Assembly (NCBI GenBank): GCA_019022495.1
Contig: JAFEKR010000008.1
Location: 1,550,001 to 1,614,000 of the forward strand
Length of the DNA stretch: 64,000 bases
Direction: 5' to 3'
Origin: Epichloe hybrida
Taxonomy: Eukaryota; Ascomycota; Sordariomycetes; Hypocreales; Clavicipitaceae
A program made the translations under genes and the position numbers. The notes beneath the pieces were generated by a model, which ran no database searches, was not told where the DNA came from, and saw only the letters and a list, made by a program, of their open reading frames with translations. This document shows, piece after piece, positions 49,301 through 59,837 of this stretch. Numbering within the stretch: position 1 is the first letter of the stretch; each line of letters begins with the position of its first letter.

Positions 49301-49798
49301 ATGCGCTTCTCTCTCGTCGCGGTTCTGGCCGCTTTCACGGTGGTTTCTGGCCGAGCGCCGGGACTTGCTTTCAAGACGCTAAACGTCACGTTGGAGAACT
49401 GCTCCAAAGAAGATCTGGCCCTTCCTACGCTCCGGTACGAAGCCAGGGCGAACGGAAACAGGTTCAAGACTTACATTGATTGGACTACAAACTCGGTAGA
49501 CCAGACTTCGGAAGCAAAGCCAATTCGGTACCTTTATACACGGTATCAACCACAGGCGCTTAGCAGATTGGGTTTGGGTTTGAAAGACACGTGGTCCCTC
49601 GGCTTTGATTTGCATAATGGGAAGTCCTGCTTTTCGACTAAAGATGACGGGTCTGTCTGGAAACCGCACGCTAGCGGAGCCAAAGACGTGGAGAGAATGA
49701 GAATCCAGTTCCGTGGTGACACTTGGGACACGCTCTGGTTCATGATCATCTCGGCCGGACACGTGTCGGAGGGGAACATCAGTTGCACTGATCCTTAG
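49301..49798 (+). CDS. small secreted protein, unknown function
   Basis: 165 aa, single exon. The N-terminus is a textbook signal peptide (MRFSLVAVLAAFTVVSG) with likely cleavage near residue 17-20. The mature part contains three cysteines (near residues 34, 110 and 162), two or three N-glycosylation sequons (NVT, NCS and NIS) and no membrane anchor. I recognise no domain. Size and secretion fit a candidate effector or extracellular enzyme inhibitor, but that is inference only. The C-terminal codons and stop lie in the first copy of a 37-bp direct repeat; the second copy, downstream, has TGG where this one has the stop TAG. A P450 follows on the same strand about 960 bp on, with no sign of functional linkage. 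Confidence 0.65.
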   Translation: MRFSLVAVLAAFTVVSGRAPGLAFKTLNVTLENCSKEDLALPTLRYEARANGNRFKTYIDWTTNSVDQTSEAKPIRYLYTRYQPQALSRLGLGLKDTWSLGFDLHNGKSCFSTKDDGSVWKPHASGAKDVERMRIQFRGDTWDTLWFMIISAGHVSEGNISCTDP

Positions 49799-49867
49799 GC
49801 AAGATGGAGTTAGGATCCCTGGGGCAGCATTTGCACTTATCCTTGGGCAAGATGGAGTTAGGATCCC
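49783..49867. repeat. 37-bp direct repeat across the stop codon of the secreted-protein gene
   Basis: Copies at 49783-49819 and 49831-49867, differing at two positions by eye. Copy 1 covers the last codons and TAG stop of the secreted protein. Copy 2 lies in the 3' UTR. Confidence 0.85.
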
Positions 49868-50757
49868 GGCCGCGTGGTAGACCATCTTTCTGTTAATTTA
49901 GATGATCCATTCTTGACACATTCGACTTCTGCCAGTTGTTGCTGAATGGCCGGGCTGTTGTTTCGGGCCAATTCGGTCCTTCATTAAAGATGCAGGACCC
50001 CAGGAAAATAAAGGAGAGCTGGGAACGACAAGGGCGCTCCAAGGGCGACGTGCTCGTTGATGCCGGGGCCGTAGCACATCCGAGCGGTCACGTGCAAGTC
50101 CGTGAGTCAGAAAGTGTCTGCTCTTGGGAGCGGGCGCCTTTTGGACAACCCTGGCCGTGGCCGCAACGTACGTACTCGGGGCTGTCGACGCGCGCCACTT
50201 ACGCGCTGATTTGTCCGTGGGGAACCCTTGTGTCTGCCCCAACATGACGTAATTAACACCCAAAGGAATATTTTACTCCTTTGCTGTACGGAAAAAAAAA
50301 AAAAAAAAAAAAGGCGACCCGTCGGTATTTTTGATGGCGAACAAAGCGTGCATTTCTCGTTACAGAGAATGCCAGTTTTTAAAAAATACGTGGGGGTCGT
50401 TCGTCTTCTTCGAATCGAACTTACGTTTACGGCGATAGCGCGAATAGCAAGGCCGGGGGTGGCTTGGACCGGGGACCCATCGCTTAGTTATCGACGACCC
50501 GCTTTGCCCGGCAGTCGTCCAATCGAATAACTTCCCAGCTGGATGGGTGACTGAGACAAACCGGGCGACTGGCAGTCCGGGGGGCGGGCAAGAGGGGTAT
50601 GATTGCATGGAGATTGAAAAAGACGAGGCGTCCCCTTGGAACGGGATTCGATTGCCCGTCACCTTGCCAAGAAACACCTGTTTTTAATTAACTATATCCC
50701 ACTCGGACGTGTGTGCCACATCAAAAGGGCAAAGGGGCAGACATCTGACGAGGTGTC
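49868..50757. other. intergenic, P450 promoter region
   Basis: About 0.9 kb with no gene recognised. An A run of about 20 at 50291-50311. The stretch 50400-50600 is GC-rich and has a segment (CCCAGCTGGATGGGTGACTG, near 50536-50555) faintly like part of 5S rRNA, which I do not accept as a gene. Confidence 0.4.
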
Positions 50758-52521
50758 ATGGGCTTCCCGGGCGCTGGAATCACGGCCCTCTCGCTGACGG
50801 CATGCATCTATCTCATCTTCGCGGCGGGGATGCAATCACGACTGGTACTCGCCGAGGCATGCGCGGGCGCGTGGACCGTCGCCGCATTGGCATGGGCCAT
50901 CTGGTCTGTGTTGATCTATCCGCGTTGCGTGTCGCCGCTGAGGAAGCTTCCGACTGCTGGGGGCGCACATTGGTTGTTTGGGCATGGACAGAGGTTGATG
51001 GAGCCCGAGGGGGAACCGACGAGGGAGTGGTACGAGCATGTCCCGCCATGTTTTCTCGTTTTCTCGTTTTCTCGTTTTCTGTTCTTCTCCTTCTATTTTG
51101 GTTTCTACCCAGACTGGTGGGTGCTAACACGGACATGTTGCGATGCTCCTCATAGGATCACCACGATTCAACATGATGGCCTGCTTCGGTACTTTTGGTT
51201 CTTCAACAAGGAGCGCGTCCTGGTGTCGTCCGACAAGGGCCTCGCCGAGGTCCTCGTCACCAAAAGCTACCAGTTCAAGCGGCCGGATATTGTGCGCAAG
51301 CTGCTTGCGCCTGTGCTGGGCGTGGGCATCCTCCTTACCGAGGGCGACGTCCACAAGGCCCAGCGACGGGATCTCATGCCGGCATTCGCGTTCCGCCACG
51401 TCAAGGACCTGTACCCGGTGTTCTGGAACAAGGCGCGGGAGGTGGTCCAGGCCATGACGTCCAAGACGGGCAGCGACGGCGTAGCGCAGCTCGACGCGCT
51501 GGATTGGGCGAACAGATGCACGCTGGACATCATCGGCGTGGCGGGGCTGGGCGTCGATTTCGGGAGCATCCAGGATCCGAGCAACCCCTTGGCCGTGACG
51601 TACAAGTCTCTCATGGCGGAGCAAGGGGGTTCGCGAATCCTGGGCCTCCTGAATCTGCTGTTCCCGACGTGGCTGGTGAGAATGTTGCCCGTGAGGAGGA
51701 ACCGTGTGGTCGACAACGCAAAGCGCGTCATCCGGGGCACATGCCGGCACCTCATACGCGACAAGAAGCGCAAGATGGCCGACGACAAGGAGCGCACGGA
51801 TGTGGACATCCTCTCCGTCGCCCTGGAGAGCGGCCGCTTCAGCGACGACAACCTCGTCGACCAGCTCATGACGTTCCTGGCGGCCGGTCACGAAACCACC
51901 GCCTCGGCGTTGACGTGGGCCACGTACCTCCTGTCGTGCCACCCTGCCGTGCAGACTCGCTTGCGCAACGAGATCCGCGACAACCTCCCGCCCCTAGACG
52001 ACGATGCCGACATGACGAGCGCCGACATCGACGGCTTGCCCTACCTCAACGCCGTGTGTAACGAGGTGCTCCGCGTCTTCTCCCCCGTGCCCCGAACCTC
52101 GCGCGAGGCCATCGAGGATACCACCATTCAAGGCCAGCACATCCCCAAGGGGACCGTCATCATGCTCTCCCCCTGGGGCACAAACGTCGACCCGAACCTC
52201 TGGGGCACCGACGCCATGGAGTTCAAGCCAGAGCGGTGGTTGGTGGATGCGGAGACGGATGCGAAGAGGGCGGCGGGTGGTGGTGGCGCGAGCAGCAATT
52301 ATGCCTTCTTGACCTTCTTGCACGGGCCGAGGAGCTGCATTGGCGCGAGCTTCGCCAAGTCGGAGTTTGCGTGTCTGCTGGCGGCGTGGGCGGGCAGGTT
52401 TGAGTTTGAGCTGAGGGATCGGGACATGATGGACAGGAGCAAGTTGGTTGTTCGGTATGGGGTGACGGCTAGGCCAAAGGGGGGTTTGCATGTTAGAGCG
52501 AGGGCTGTTGCTGGTTTTTGA
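50758..52521 (+). CDS. cytochrome P450 monooxygenase, membrane-anchored
   Basis: Haem-thiolate monooxygenase of the endoplasmic reticulum. Exons 50758-51029 and 51156-52521 give 545 aa. The donor is GTACGAG and the acceptor CATAG; joining them makes TREWITTIQHDGLLRYFWF, matching the conserved REWxxxIxxDGLxRY of related P450s. The N-terminus has one or two hydrophobic anchor segments (residues about 5-45), then a proline-containing hinge (LRKLPTAGG). Signature motifs: oxygen-binding I-helix AGHETTAS, ExxR as EVLR, PERW, and haem loop FLHGPRSCIGASF with ligand Cys485. The 126-nt intron is a multiple of three and has no in-frame stop, so the unspliced frame stays open. No terpene, polyketide or peptide synthase lies nearby, so substrate is unknown. 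I cannot assign a CYP family by eye. Confidence 0.92.
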   Translation: MGFPGAGITALSLTACIYLIFAAGMQSRLVLAEACAGAWTVAALAWAIWSVLIYPRCVSPLRKLPTAGGAHWLFGHGQRLMEPEGEPTREWYEHVPPCFLVFSFSRFLFFSFYFGFYPDWWVLTRTCCDAPHRITTIQHDGLLRYFWFFNKERVLVSSDKGLAEVLVTKSYQFKRPDIVRKLLAPVLGVGILLTEGDVHKAQRRDLMPAFAFRHVKDLYPVFWNKAREVVQAMTSKTGSDGVAQLDALDWANRCTLDIIGVAGLGVDFGSIQDPSNPLAVTYKSLMAEQGGSRILGLLNLLFPTWLVRMLPVRRNRVVDNAKRVIRGTCRHLIRDKKRKMADDKERTDVDILSVALESGRFSDDNLVDQLMTFLAAGHETTASALTWATYLLSCHPAVQTRLRNEIRDNLPPLDDDADMTSADIDGLPYLNAVCNEVLRVFSPVPRTSREAIEDTTIQGQHIPKGTVIMLSPWGTNVDPNLWGTDAMEFKPERWLVDAETDAKRAAGGGGASSNYAFLTFLHGPRSCIGASFAKSEFACLLAAWAGRFEFELRDRDMMDRSKLVVRYGVTARPKGGLHVRARAVAGF

Positions 52522-52552
52522 GGGAATGAGTCTTTCCTTTTCGTGGCGATGA

Positions 52553-52636
52553 TCATGGGCTCGATGATGGGCTCGATGATGGGCTCGATGATGGGCTCGA
52601 TGATGGGCTCGATGATGGGCTCGATGATGGGATCGG
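52553..52636. repeat. 12-bp minisatellite GGGCTCGATGAT
   Basis: About seven near-perfect tandem copies starting some 35 bp after the P450 stop codon, ending in a variant with GGGATC. Being in the 3' UTR or just beyond, it may be transcribed. Confidence 0.9.
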
Positions 52637-53137
52637 GTGATGCGATGTGAATGCAGTGGTGATATTAATTGGCCCACGCGGCAAGAACCTCAACAGGCGT
52701 CTGCAGACAAGTTCAGCCAATGAGCTGGGGTGCTCCACTTTTGGCAGCTGGCCCCGGCTCGGGCTCAGCTCAGCCAGGTCAATGATATCATGCTGGTTCC
52801 AACAGGATGGGACAACATGTTAATTGAGACATATGTATAGACAGTAGAAAAGATATGTTAGGTCTATGCTGAGAGTATTCTATAGTACAAGTGGCTACAT
52901 GCATCATCGCATCATCATAAAATAGAGCGGCATCATCTCGAGCAGACCTTGCCTTGAACGAACAAATGAACAGCTTCTCTCATAATGCAGTGGACCCCGA
53001 TCCGACCATCCCCCCTCCTCTCCCGTCCTTCCTTTTTTTTTTTTTATGTCAACACCAGAGACGAAAAGCTCATGCAAAAATGAAAGATAAGACTGGCTCG
53101 CTTAACGCGCGACGTATTTTGGACATGGCCAATCCCG
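52637..53137. other. short convergent intergenic region
   Basis: Lies between the convergent P450 and coiled-coil genes. A T run at 53033-53044 is near the 3' end of the latter. Nothing else recognised. Confidence 0.45.
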
Positions 53138-55769
53138 CTACGCGGCTACTCTTGATACCCACAGGGGCGTTGACTCGAATTCAGCGTCCTTGTACTGGCG
53201 CTTGCGAGCTCGGTACAATTTGAGTCCCAACTCATGCTCTTCTCTCTGAATATCGGCCAGTTCTTGTCGAAGATTGTCGACTTTCTGCTTCTCTTCTTCT
53301 CTTTTGCGCATGACTTGATGACTGGCCAACAGGTTGTCCTGCGGCATGAGTTCCGTCATCTGTTTGATGCTTTTCTCGATATTGACTCGAAGGTGAAAGA
53401 GACCACTTATTTGTGCATCAAGTCGGGAAACAAGATCGCCGCTCTGTCCCTGATGAGGCGCGAGCGGAAGAGGCTTCGATGTAGAAAGAGAAGGGGACCG
53501 GCGGTCTGTCGATTCGGCATCACTGATGGGTCGGATGTGGTCGAAAAAGTCACGCTGCGATTCTTCCGTTGGCGTGTAAGAACTCGACATTTCAATGACA
53601 ACCGGTTGTTCTGAACCAGACGACCAGCTTCGTCCGCTTGTGATGGGTCTACTGCGAGCCATCACGCCGAGGACGGGTGGAAGGATGGGAAGCGGCGGTA
53701 CGTCTTCTTCACTAGACACTCGGGGCGTCCCTGGATTCGAGGTTGCATAAGTCGTGATGCTGAAACGCGAAGGCGGCGGGACCCATGCAGTCTCAGAACG
53801 GGAGTCTGAGGGTAAGTGGACGGCACGGTCCCCTGGGGTCTCAGCACCGCTTGATAGGTTGGCGTCCAAAAGTTTGCAATTCGATGCAGGGCTTGTATGT
53901 GATGAAGTGGGAGCGGGTTTCCTCTTTATGACATTGACAGAAGGGCGGATCGAATCTGGTGGATGGGATCCGAGAGCCCAGGTCTTAAGATCAGCGGGGG
54001 GCGCATTGTAAGATATAGCTTCTTGAGTCAAATTTCCATTGTGCGGAGGGCTGGGGTATGTCTTCTCAGGTGTTGGAATTTGTTGCTGCACGCTCGATTG
54101 AGCTGGTGGAGTTGTTGATTTTTTGGGCTTGTTCTTGGAGCTGACTTGGAGCAGCCTTCGCATAGCATTTCCGCCAGTACTGGTAATCAGTGTTTCAGCT
54201 CCAAGGGGTACGGCTCCAGATTGTCCGGCGTGGCCAGCCCCTTGATTATTCAACGATGCGACACGCAAATTGTCCCCGATGGGTTGCATCATGTCGGATC
54301 GACCACTTGCACCGTTCCATCGCGGACGACTGTCGATGGCAGCCGGTTTTGTCTTGCCAGCGAGCCGCAATCGCCGGCCTAAAGTTGGAGGAGACAAAGC
54401 CTTGGTGCGGTCATTCCCTGTCGAGGTTATTGTCGTGTTAAACGCATACAGGTGCTCGGCCCTTGCGGATTCTTGCCATGCTTTGTCGTTTTCAGAATAA
54501 GTCGTGGCCTGCCTCATGTGAGCCTGTTGGTTCCATACCCTTTCCTCCGCGGGTGGCATTACCTGACGTCGTGGTTGCGGCACAGAATTATGCACTCGAG
54601 TCCCAACCTGACTCAGTCTTGTACTACTGACTTGCCGCTGCTGAGATGGTAGATTGCATGTATCACGACGGCTTCCAGTTGACACTTTGCTTTGAACATT
54701 GTTCGAGTCGTCTTCTATAGGCGAAACGTCTCCCGCTTCTAGCCTGTACATGAGCCAAATCAGCATCTCCGCCTTACAGCTTGTCAGTCGCCCAGTGCCA
54801 TTGGCAAGCTTTTGGGCGAGACTTGTGGCACGTTGCAACTTACTCGTCTCCAACGACATGGATTTCTGGTGAGCTGGGAGGTGATATTTGTAGAGCGGCG
54901 GAGCCGCGAGTCTTGTTAGAGGAAGCCAGCTTGTACTGCGGCGTAGGGGGTGATAGTTCCCCGTCACTGTGACTATAAACTGAAGACGTTGGCCGCCAAG
55001 CAATATTGTTTCTTCGTCGCTCTTTTTGCTGTAGTCTCCGGGAACTTTGTCGTGGTGGAACTACACCAGGGCGTACTGATGCATAATTGTTTTGCGAAGG
55101 CAGCACACTGGTATCGAACAAAGCAAGATTAGTGTCAAGATTTCGGATGAAATGACGCGCGTGCAGACATTTTCTTCCTGTTCAGTTCCAAACTTGGCCA
55201 GGTCCCTGATCCCTGCAGAGAACCTATGTATGCAGCTGGCTTCAAACCCCAGTGAGGAGTCAGTCCCATCAATACCCTTTCCTTCACTTGAACAAACAAA
55301 CAACGGATGAACCATGGCGAATCAGCCTACGACATCGAAGCGACATCAAAACCAAGCCCGGCTTGCTGGTCAAAATAGCCCACCCCGCGGTGAAAAGAGT
55401 GGGTTCGGGATTGTGCGCCACGGTGAGACACTCTTGTGAGTCTCGGCACTTGTTGACGCAATGAAATGAGGCAGAGAATTTTACTTACACGTCGCTATAC
55501 TGGGGTTGAGGCACGACTCTGCCTCTTTGGAGTGCGTACCGCTTCGGGCCTTTGGTGTTTGAAATGGAGATGCCGAGAGCGTCAAGGGGTTGTAGAATAT
55601 CGTCCTCGTCGAGATCTGCCCAATATGCACCGTCCGGTCTGACAACTCGCGTGTGCCTTGGAGTCACGTACTGCTCAGGTGCACCGCCAGGACGATCACC
55701 CCCGGATGGCCGGCCCAGGGCGTCGATGGCTGTGGGTGAATGAGTGGTGGTAAGGCGACGGTCCCCCAT
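53138..55769 (-). CDS. conserved fungal protein of unknown function with C-terminal coiled coil
   Basis: Three exons: 55769-55489, 55107-54844, 54743-53138; 2151 nt, 716 aa, in frame at both GTAAGT...AG junctions. I do not recognise a named domain. Residues 1 to about 560 are mostly Ser/Pro/Arg/Gln-rich and probably disordered, with a more ordered-looking start containing RVVRPDGAYWADLDEDDILQ. The last 130 residues include a long heptad-like helical region (LDAQISGLFHLRVNIEKSIK to REEEKQKVDNLRQELADIQR), a predicted coiled coil. A disordered body with a coiled-coil end suggests a scaffold or cytoskeleton/polarity factor, but this is inference. The first intron is long (381 bp) for this window and could hide a small exon. 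Start chosen at MGDRRLTTTHSP; the frame is open upstream to 55886. Confidence 0.75.
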
Positions 55770-57671
55770 GGTGGGTGCGTGGGTGCGTGGTTGGCTTCGA
55801 ACGCGAGCCCAACTACTTGACTGGTTGAAAGGACGGATCGAATTCGCTTGCAGTACGGAGACTCCGGACGAAGCTGCCGCGAACAAGCTTCACCGTGCCT
55901 CTCAAGTAGACGGACAGTAGACGGACAAAGCTTGCTTGTCAAGTTTATCCTCTGTTCGGCAGTACGGACTATGTCCGATGCCTTTGTTTCATCAAGGTTG
56001 TTTGTTGAGGTAATTGGTGATGAAATGGCACCACGCAACTCGGCACGCGGCGCGGCAAGAACCTGGCGGGCGGTGGTGCGGTGGTGCTTTCCCTCACTGC
56101 TTCGAATGCAAACATGTGTGTGTGCACGTGCACAGCAAATATTCCAGTGCCGGCTGTCGTGCAATTCGAAATGTCGCGAGCTCGTTCAAAAGTCAAATGA
56201 GAAGAAGTTGGGACACGCAATCCTCCTGGCAGCTGCCGTTGTACGGATTATATCAATAGATTTAGATTTACTTGATCCACGTTGAGCAGTATGCTTAAAA
56301 GGGGATGGCCCCATGTCTTGGGTCTTGGGCCTCATGGCCACCATCCATCGACAAACAAAAGCCAACCTTGTTCTCGACCCATGCAGGACGCAGCGTCTTC
56401 TCAATTTACAGGCCGATTCCGCACTCACGGCCGCTGGTGGCACAGATTTCATGCTCGTCTCTCATCGCACAGACTGCTCGTCTTGTCGTCTTGTCGTCTT
56501 GTCGTCTTGTCGTCTTGTCGAGGGGTCCTCAGACCTCCGCACAGGCGCCTGGCTGGTTGGCTTCGTTCGCTTGCTTCGGTCTCCAACAAATTACCTGTGC
56601 ATTGTACGGATGAGAGGGCATCGGATGGGCGATGAGCAGGAGCCAGATCAAACAACGGGTCGCCTAGGCCAGGGCCCCCCTCCTCCCCTGGGCTCCCTAA
56701 GACCATCCGCAACGACTCATCCGCAACGGCTCTCTTTCGGGCGCTTCGTGTTACTGATGAGGCTCTACCCGTCAGGATCCACAATTTCGTGGCAGCAGGT
56801 TACATGGTCGTTTCAGGATCGCGGCCTGACGAGACTGACTGTGCTTTGGCGCCGATCGGCAAAGATGGGGCTCTTAGCCAGGGCATAGGATGCCAGGCAT
56901 TCATGGTCAACAGCGCATTGTTTGAGGCTTGGAGCAACATGGGATTGAAGCCGCAAGCTGATGTCGTATTAAACAAGCCTAAACCTACAGCAACGACTCC
57001 GTGGTTGTAAAGGCAAAGACAAGGCGCGGCTGATTCTTGAGTCGAGGGCTCGTGTTCTCGTGAAGAGGTTATAATTATTAGGCTCGGCTCGGAACAAACC
57101 AGATAATAACATAGTCCAAAGACAAAGACAAGCGGGACCACTTCCTCACCGTCAATTGCCGGGGCTAGGGCGACAGCGGCTGTTTCAGGCCCAGGTGCAC
57201 AGCCCCCAATTAAATCTACTCCACGGATTACATGTGAACTTGGTTAGCACTGGTGCTCTTTGCTCTCATATAATTCGGCTTTAGTACGGGTTAATATAGC
57301 CGCTTTGGTCTTTTCCGCGACTCCTTGGACTCCTTGGTGGGCGGGAGAGGTCCTGCGACTTTTCGTTCATCTCAAATCCAGCAAAGCTGCCCACTCATTC
57401 CTTGCATCTGCTACAACCGTTGTGTCAAGACTCAAGAGCCAGCTACGAAAGATGCTTCCACGGCTGGGGGAGATCAGCCAAGAATAAATCATACAATTGC
57501 ATTACACCATGGACACGTTACATCATGTCTCCCCCCCCCTGCCGACGCCATCACGTCGTCCCCTTCATTCAACACATAGCTCCACAGCTCCTTTCCTTTC
57601 GCGGCATCTTGGGGGGCTTTTGCTGATCCGAGCTCATCCGTTCCGTTGAGATACTTTGCTTTCTCTTTGCT
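55770..57671. other. 1.9-kb intergenic region
   Basis: No gene recognised; open frames on both strands lack family or splice support. Contains a TTGTCGTC minisatellite (listed separately), a TACGGATTA motif at 56242 and a CGGATTACATGT variant near 57223. The first part should hold the coiled-coil gene's promoter. Confidence 0.4.
56478..56520. repeat. 8-bp minisatellite TTGTCGTC
   Basis: About five perfect tandem copies of an 8-bp unit in non-coding DNA. Confidence 0.85.
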
Positions 57672-58082
57672 TCAGAAACCCGCAGTCCATAGCAGAAGAG
57701 CACCCAGCACTAACCCCCAACTCCAAAGACAAATGCCACCCGAAGCGCTCGCAGCCCGTCCACCGGCAGCGACCCTGCCCCCCGAGCCAGACCCATCCGC
57801 GCTCCCGTCGTGCTCGACCCTGAATTCCACTGTCAGCCCCGAGGGCGAGCATATCGTGCCGGCGGCGCAGTTCATCGCCGGGCCCCATCGTCCGTTCGCG
57901 CAGCGCTGGAACCACGTCGTCATGCAGTTCCATTGTCCTTCCTGCGAGCAAGACGAGCCCACTGCTTCCTCTCGCCTGGGAGTCTTGTTTGTCGAGGTGC
58001 GCGGTTCCATCGACTGGGTATATGCGAGCGGTAAAGATGCAATTACAGACAGAAAAGCGAACAAGAGCGGCCAAGGCAGCAT
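57672..58082 (-). CDS. CBM19-like chitin-binding protein, secreted, probable GPI anchor
   Basis: 136-aa secreted protein (146 aa if the Met at 58112 is used). Signal peptide MLPWPLLFAFLSVIASLPLA. The mature part has a cysteine pattern SCSQEGQWNC, FQRCANGRWG, NCAAGTICSP, which matches carbohydrate-binding module family 19, a small chitin-binding fold. A Gly/Ser/Ala-rich linker follows, then a C-terminal hydrophobic stretch (LWSWGLVLGALLLWTAGF) with no basic residues after it, as in GPI-anchor signals. I infer a cell-wall or plasma-membrane protein that binds chitin. No catalytic domain is attached. The next two minus-strand reading frames upstream also look membrane-bound or secreted. Confidence 0.7.
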   Translation of the reverse strand: MLPWPLLFAFLSVIASLPLAYTQSMEPRTSTNKTPRREEAVGSSCSQEGQWNCMTTWFQRCANGRWGPAMNCAAGTICSPSGLTVEFRVEHDGSADGSGSGGRVAAGGRAASASGGICLWSWGLVLGALLLWTAGF

Positions 58083-58740
58083 CCTCGGGAATATTTGTGC
58101 GCGAGACACCATTTTCTTACAGGGTAGGAGAAGGTGGGTAGGGGGAGGTGGGTCTCTGGCAGGGCAGTTTTAGTTCGGAGTAGATCCAACAAAAATCCTG
58201 GCTTCCCGAAAGGACATATTTCTTGGCTCGACGGAATCACAGTATCAAGTCTTGAGTGAAAGAAAAGGAAGAAGATTTTGTTTTTTAAAAACAACAATGA
58301 ACAGAAGTACGCGTGTCCGGCACTTCTGCACACCGGTCGCAGCGCAGCTCCCATTCTAACCTGACCGCCCTGGCGCAACAACAGACTTGCTGCCCAGCGC
58401 GTTGCTTTTTCGCATTGGGCAGAGATCCCACGATGTTGCCAAGTCCGCCGATGCCGCACATGTGCCTGATGAGGAACCGGGGCGGGGCGGGGAGCCCTTC
58501 CGAACGGGCCTGCTTTCTTCACGATAGGATAGCACAGCATCGACTCATGGGAACTTGAAAAAAACTTGGTTTTCGAAAAAAAAAGGGGAGGATGGAGGGG
58601 AATCGAGTGTTTCTTCCACGACGGTACAACAAACTCGTGCCCGAGCCCCCCCCACGCCAGCAACAACAGCCAAGCCACTCCTCGAACCTGAACCAGCCAA
58701 CTCCCGTACTTCCTCGCGCAACAACAGGATACCCCATCAC
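58083..58740. other. intergenic, promoter region of the CBM19-like gene
   Basis: No gene supported. A 318-codon minus-strand frame crossing this region has odd composition (poly-basic start, phenylalanine runs) and overlaps better candidates. Two segments (about 58200-58290 and 58505-58580) are faintly similar to each other on the minus strand. Confidence 0.4.
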
Positions 58741-58947
58741 TCACCCGCTCTCGGCCTTGCCCCCGGCGGTGCCATCCCCCTTCCTCCTCGTGAACAGGAA
58801 AACCACCACGCCCACCATGACCAGGAGAACAGCACAAGTCAGAAGAAGTGTCGCCACAACAATGGTCTGCTTCTCCGCAGAAGGGGACGCCTGAATGGTA
58901 ATCACGGCGCCGCTCGCGGTCGCCTGGAAGTCCGTGGGGATAAGCAT
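58741..58947 (-). CDS. small single-pass membrane protein or 3' exon, unknown
   Basis: 68-codon frame. It reads a short Ser/Ala-containing segment, one strong hydrophobic helix (TIVVATLLLTCAVLLVMVGV) and a basic stop-transfer FLFTRRK, then a short Gly-rich tail. The order, outside-helix-basic tail, suits a type I membrane protein. The ATG at 58947 follows a purine-rich AAAG repeat, so it may not be the real start; a GTAAGT donor at about 59073 on the same strand suggests that an upstream exon (frame 59283-59074, Ser/Thr-rich end) could be joined, but I find no acceptor that fits well. Function unknown. It lies between two other surface-protein genes on the same strand. Confidence 0.35.
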   Translation of the reverse strand: MLIPTDFQATASGAVITIQASPSAEKQTIVVATLLLTCAVLLVMVGVVVFLFTRRKGDGTAGGKAESG

Positions 58948-59837
58948 TGCGCGTTTTTCTTTCTTTCTTTCTCTCTTTCTTTCTTTGGAACGAGCACACG
59001 ATGGTGATGGATCTAGATACGGAGTTTGTTGTTGGCTGGCCAGAATGCCATGTGATGAGGTGGGAGAATCATGTTACTTACTCTCCGTGGATGACTGTGA
59101 TGAGAGTCGGCTTCTGGAGCTTGTGGTCACTGCTTGATGTTGCAAGTGGGTTTTGACTTTTGCATAAATTGGCCCAAGAGTATGTGTGGTGTTGGTTGTG
59201 AATATCGTAGGGTGCACTGCGAAATACGAGAGAACTACCGAGTAGAAATACCCTTTGATGGCCTCACAGTCGTTGAGAGGCATGACGTTGTGGCAGGGCT
59301 ACCAAGTTGCATAATGCTTGAGCATAGTATTGTCGCCGCAGTGCGCGGCTGAAAAGTCAAACGACTGCAAGCAAGGTGAACATGTTGGTGGGAGCAGGAA
59401 CTGAGCTTCACTGTTACATGGACCACCAGATTGCAGGTCGATCCCATCTTTGAGAGATTGGCAAATTACTTGTTTGTTTCTATGTAAAATTTCCATTATA
59501 TAAACTGGTAACTCGCCCCAGCGCTTGGTGCGTGCTACCATGGGTCGGTCTGCCAGACCGATATGCATGCAATGCAATGATGCTGTGAGTGCTGAACTCC
59601 GGTGATGGATGGTATGCCGTCTTTGACCGACCATGTGGCTTCCAGCTTCCTATCCCTCCGTCTTTATGTTCTATATATACGTGTACCTTTTGTCGGAAGT
59701 TCGAGAACCCGTCGATCAAGTCTCTCATAATCTGCTCTCACATCCTCATTACGTCTTGGCAGTCATAATTACAGGTACTGTACTTTGCGTAAGAAACTCA
59801 TTGCGTGAAGCCATGGTCACCTTGGGCAAAAATTAAT
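58948..59837. other. intergenic, with possible 5' exon of the membrane protein
   Basis: Contains an AAAG-type purine tract (minus strand) at 58953-58986 and a Ser/Thr-rich open frame at 59074-59283 ending near a GTAAGT donor on the minus strand. Otherwise nothing recognised. Confidence 0.35.

Noticed and set aside
50396..50600. Possible tRNA or 5S rRNA pseudogene
   Set aside because: A few short words resemble 5S rRNA (CCCAGCTGGATGGGTGAC), but the rest does not fold or align as 5S or tRNA.
56313..56888. 191-codon plus-strand open frame
   Set aside because: Runs through the TTGTCGTC minisatellite, producing a repeated peptide; no domain.
58043..58999. 318-codon minus-strand open frame
   Set aside because: Overlaps two better-supported frames, starts with a Lys/Arg/Glu run from a purine repeat, and contains Phe runs from homopolymers.
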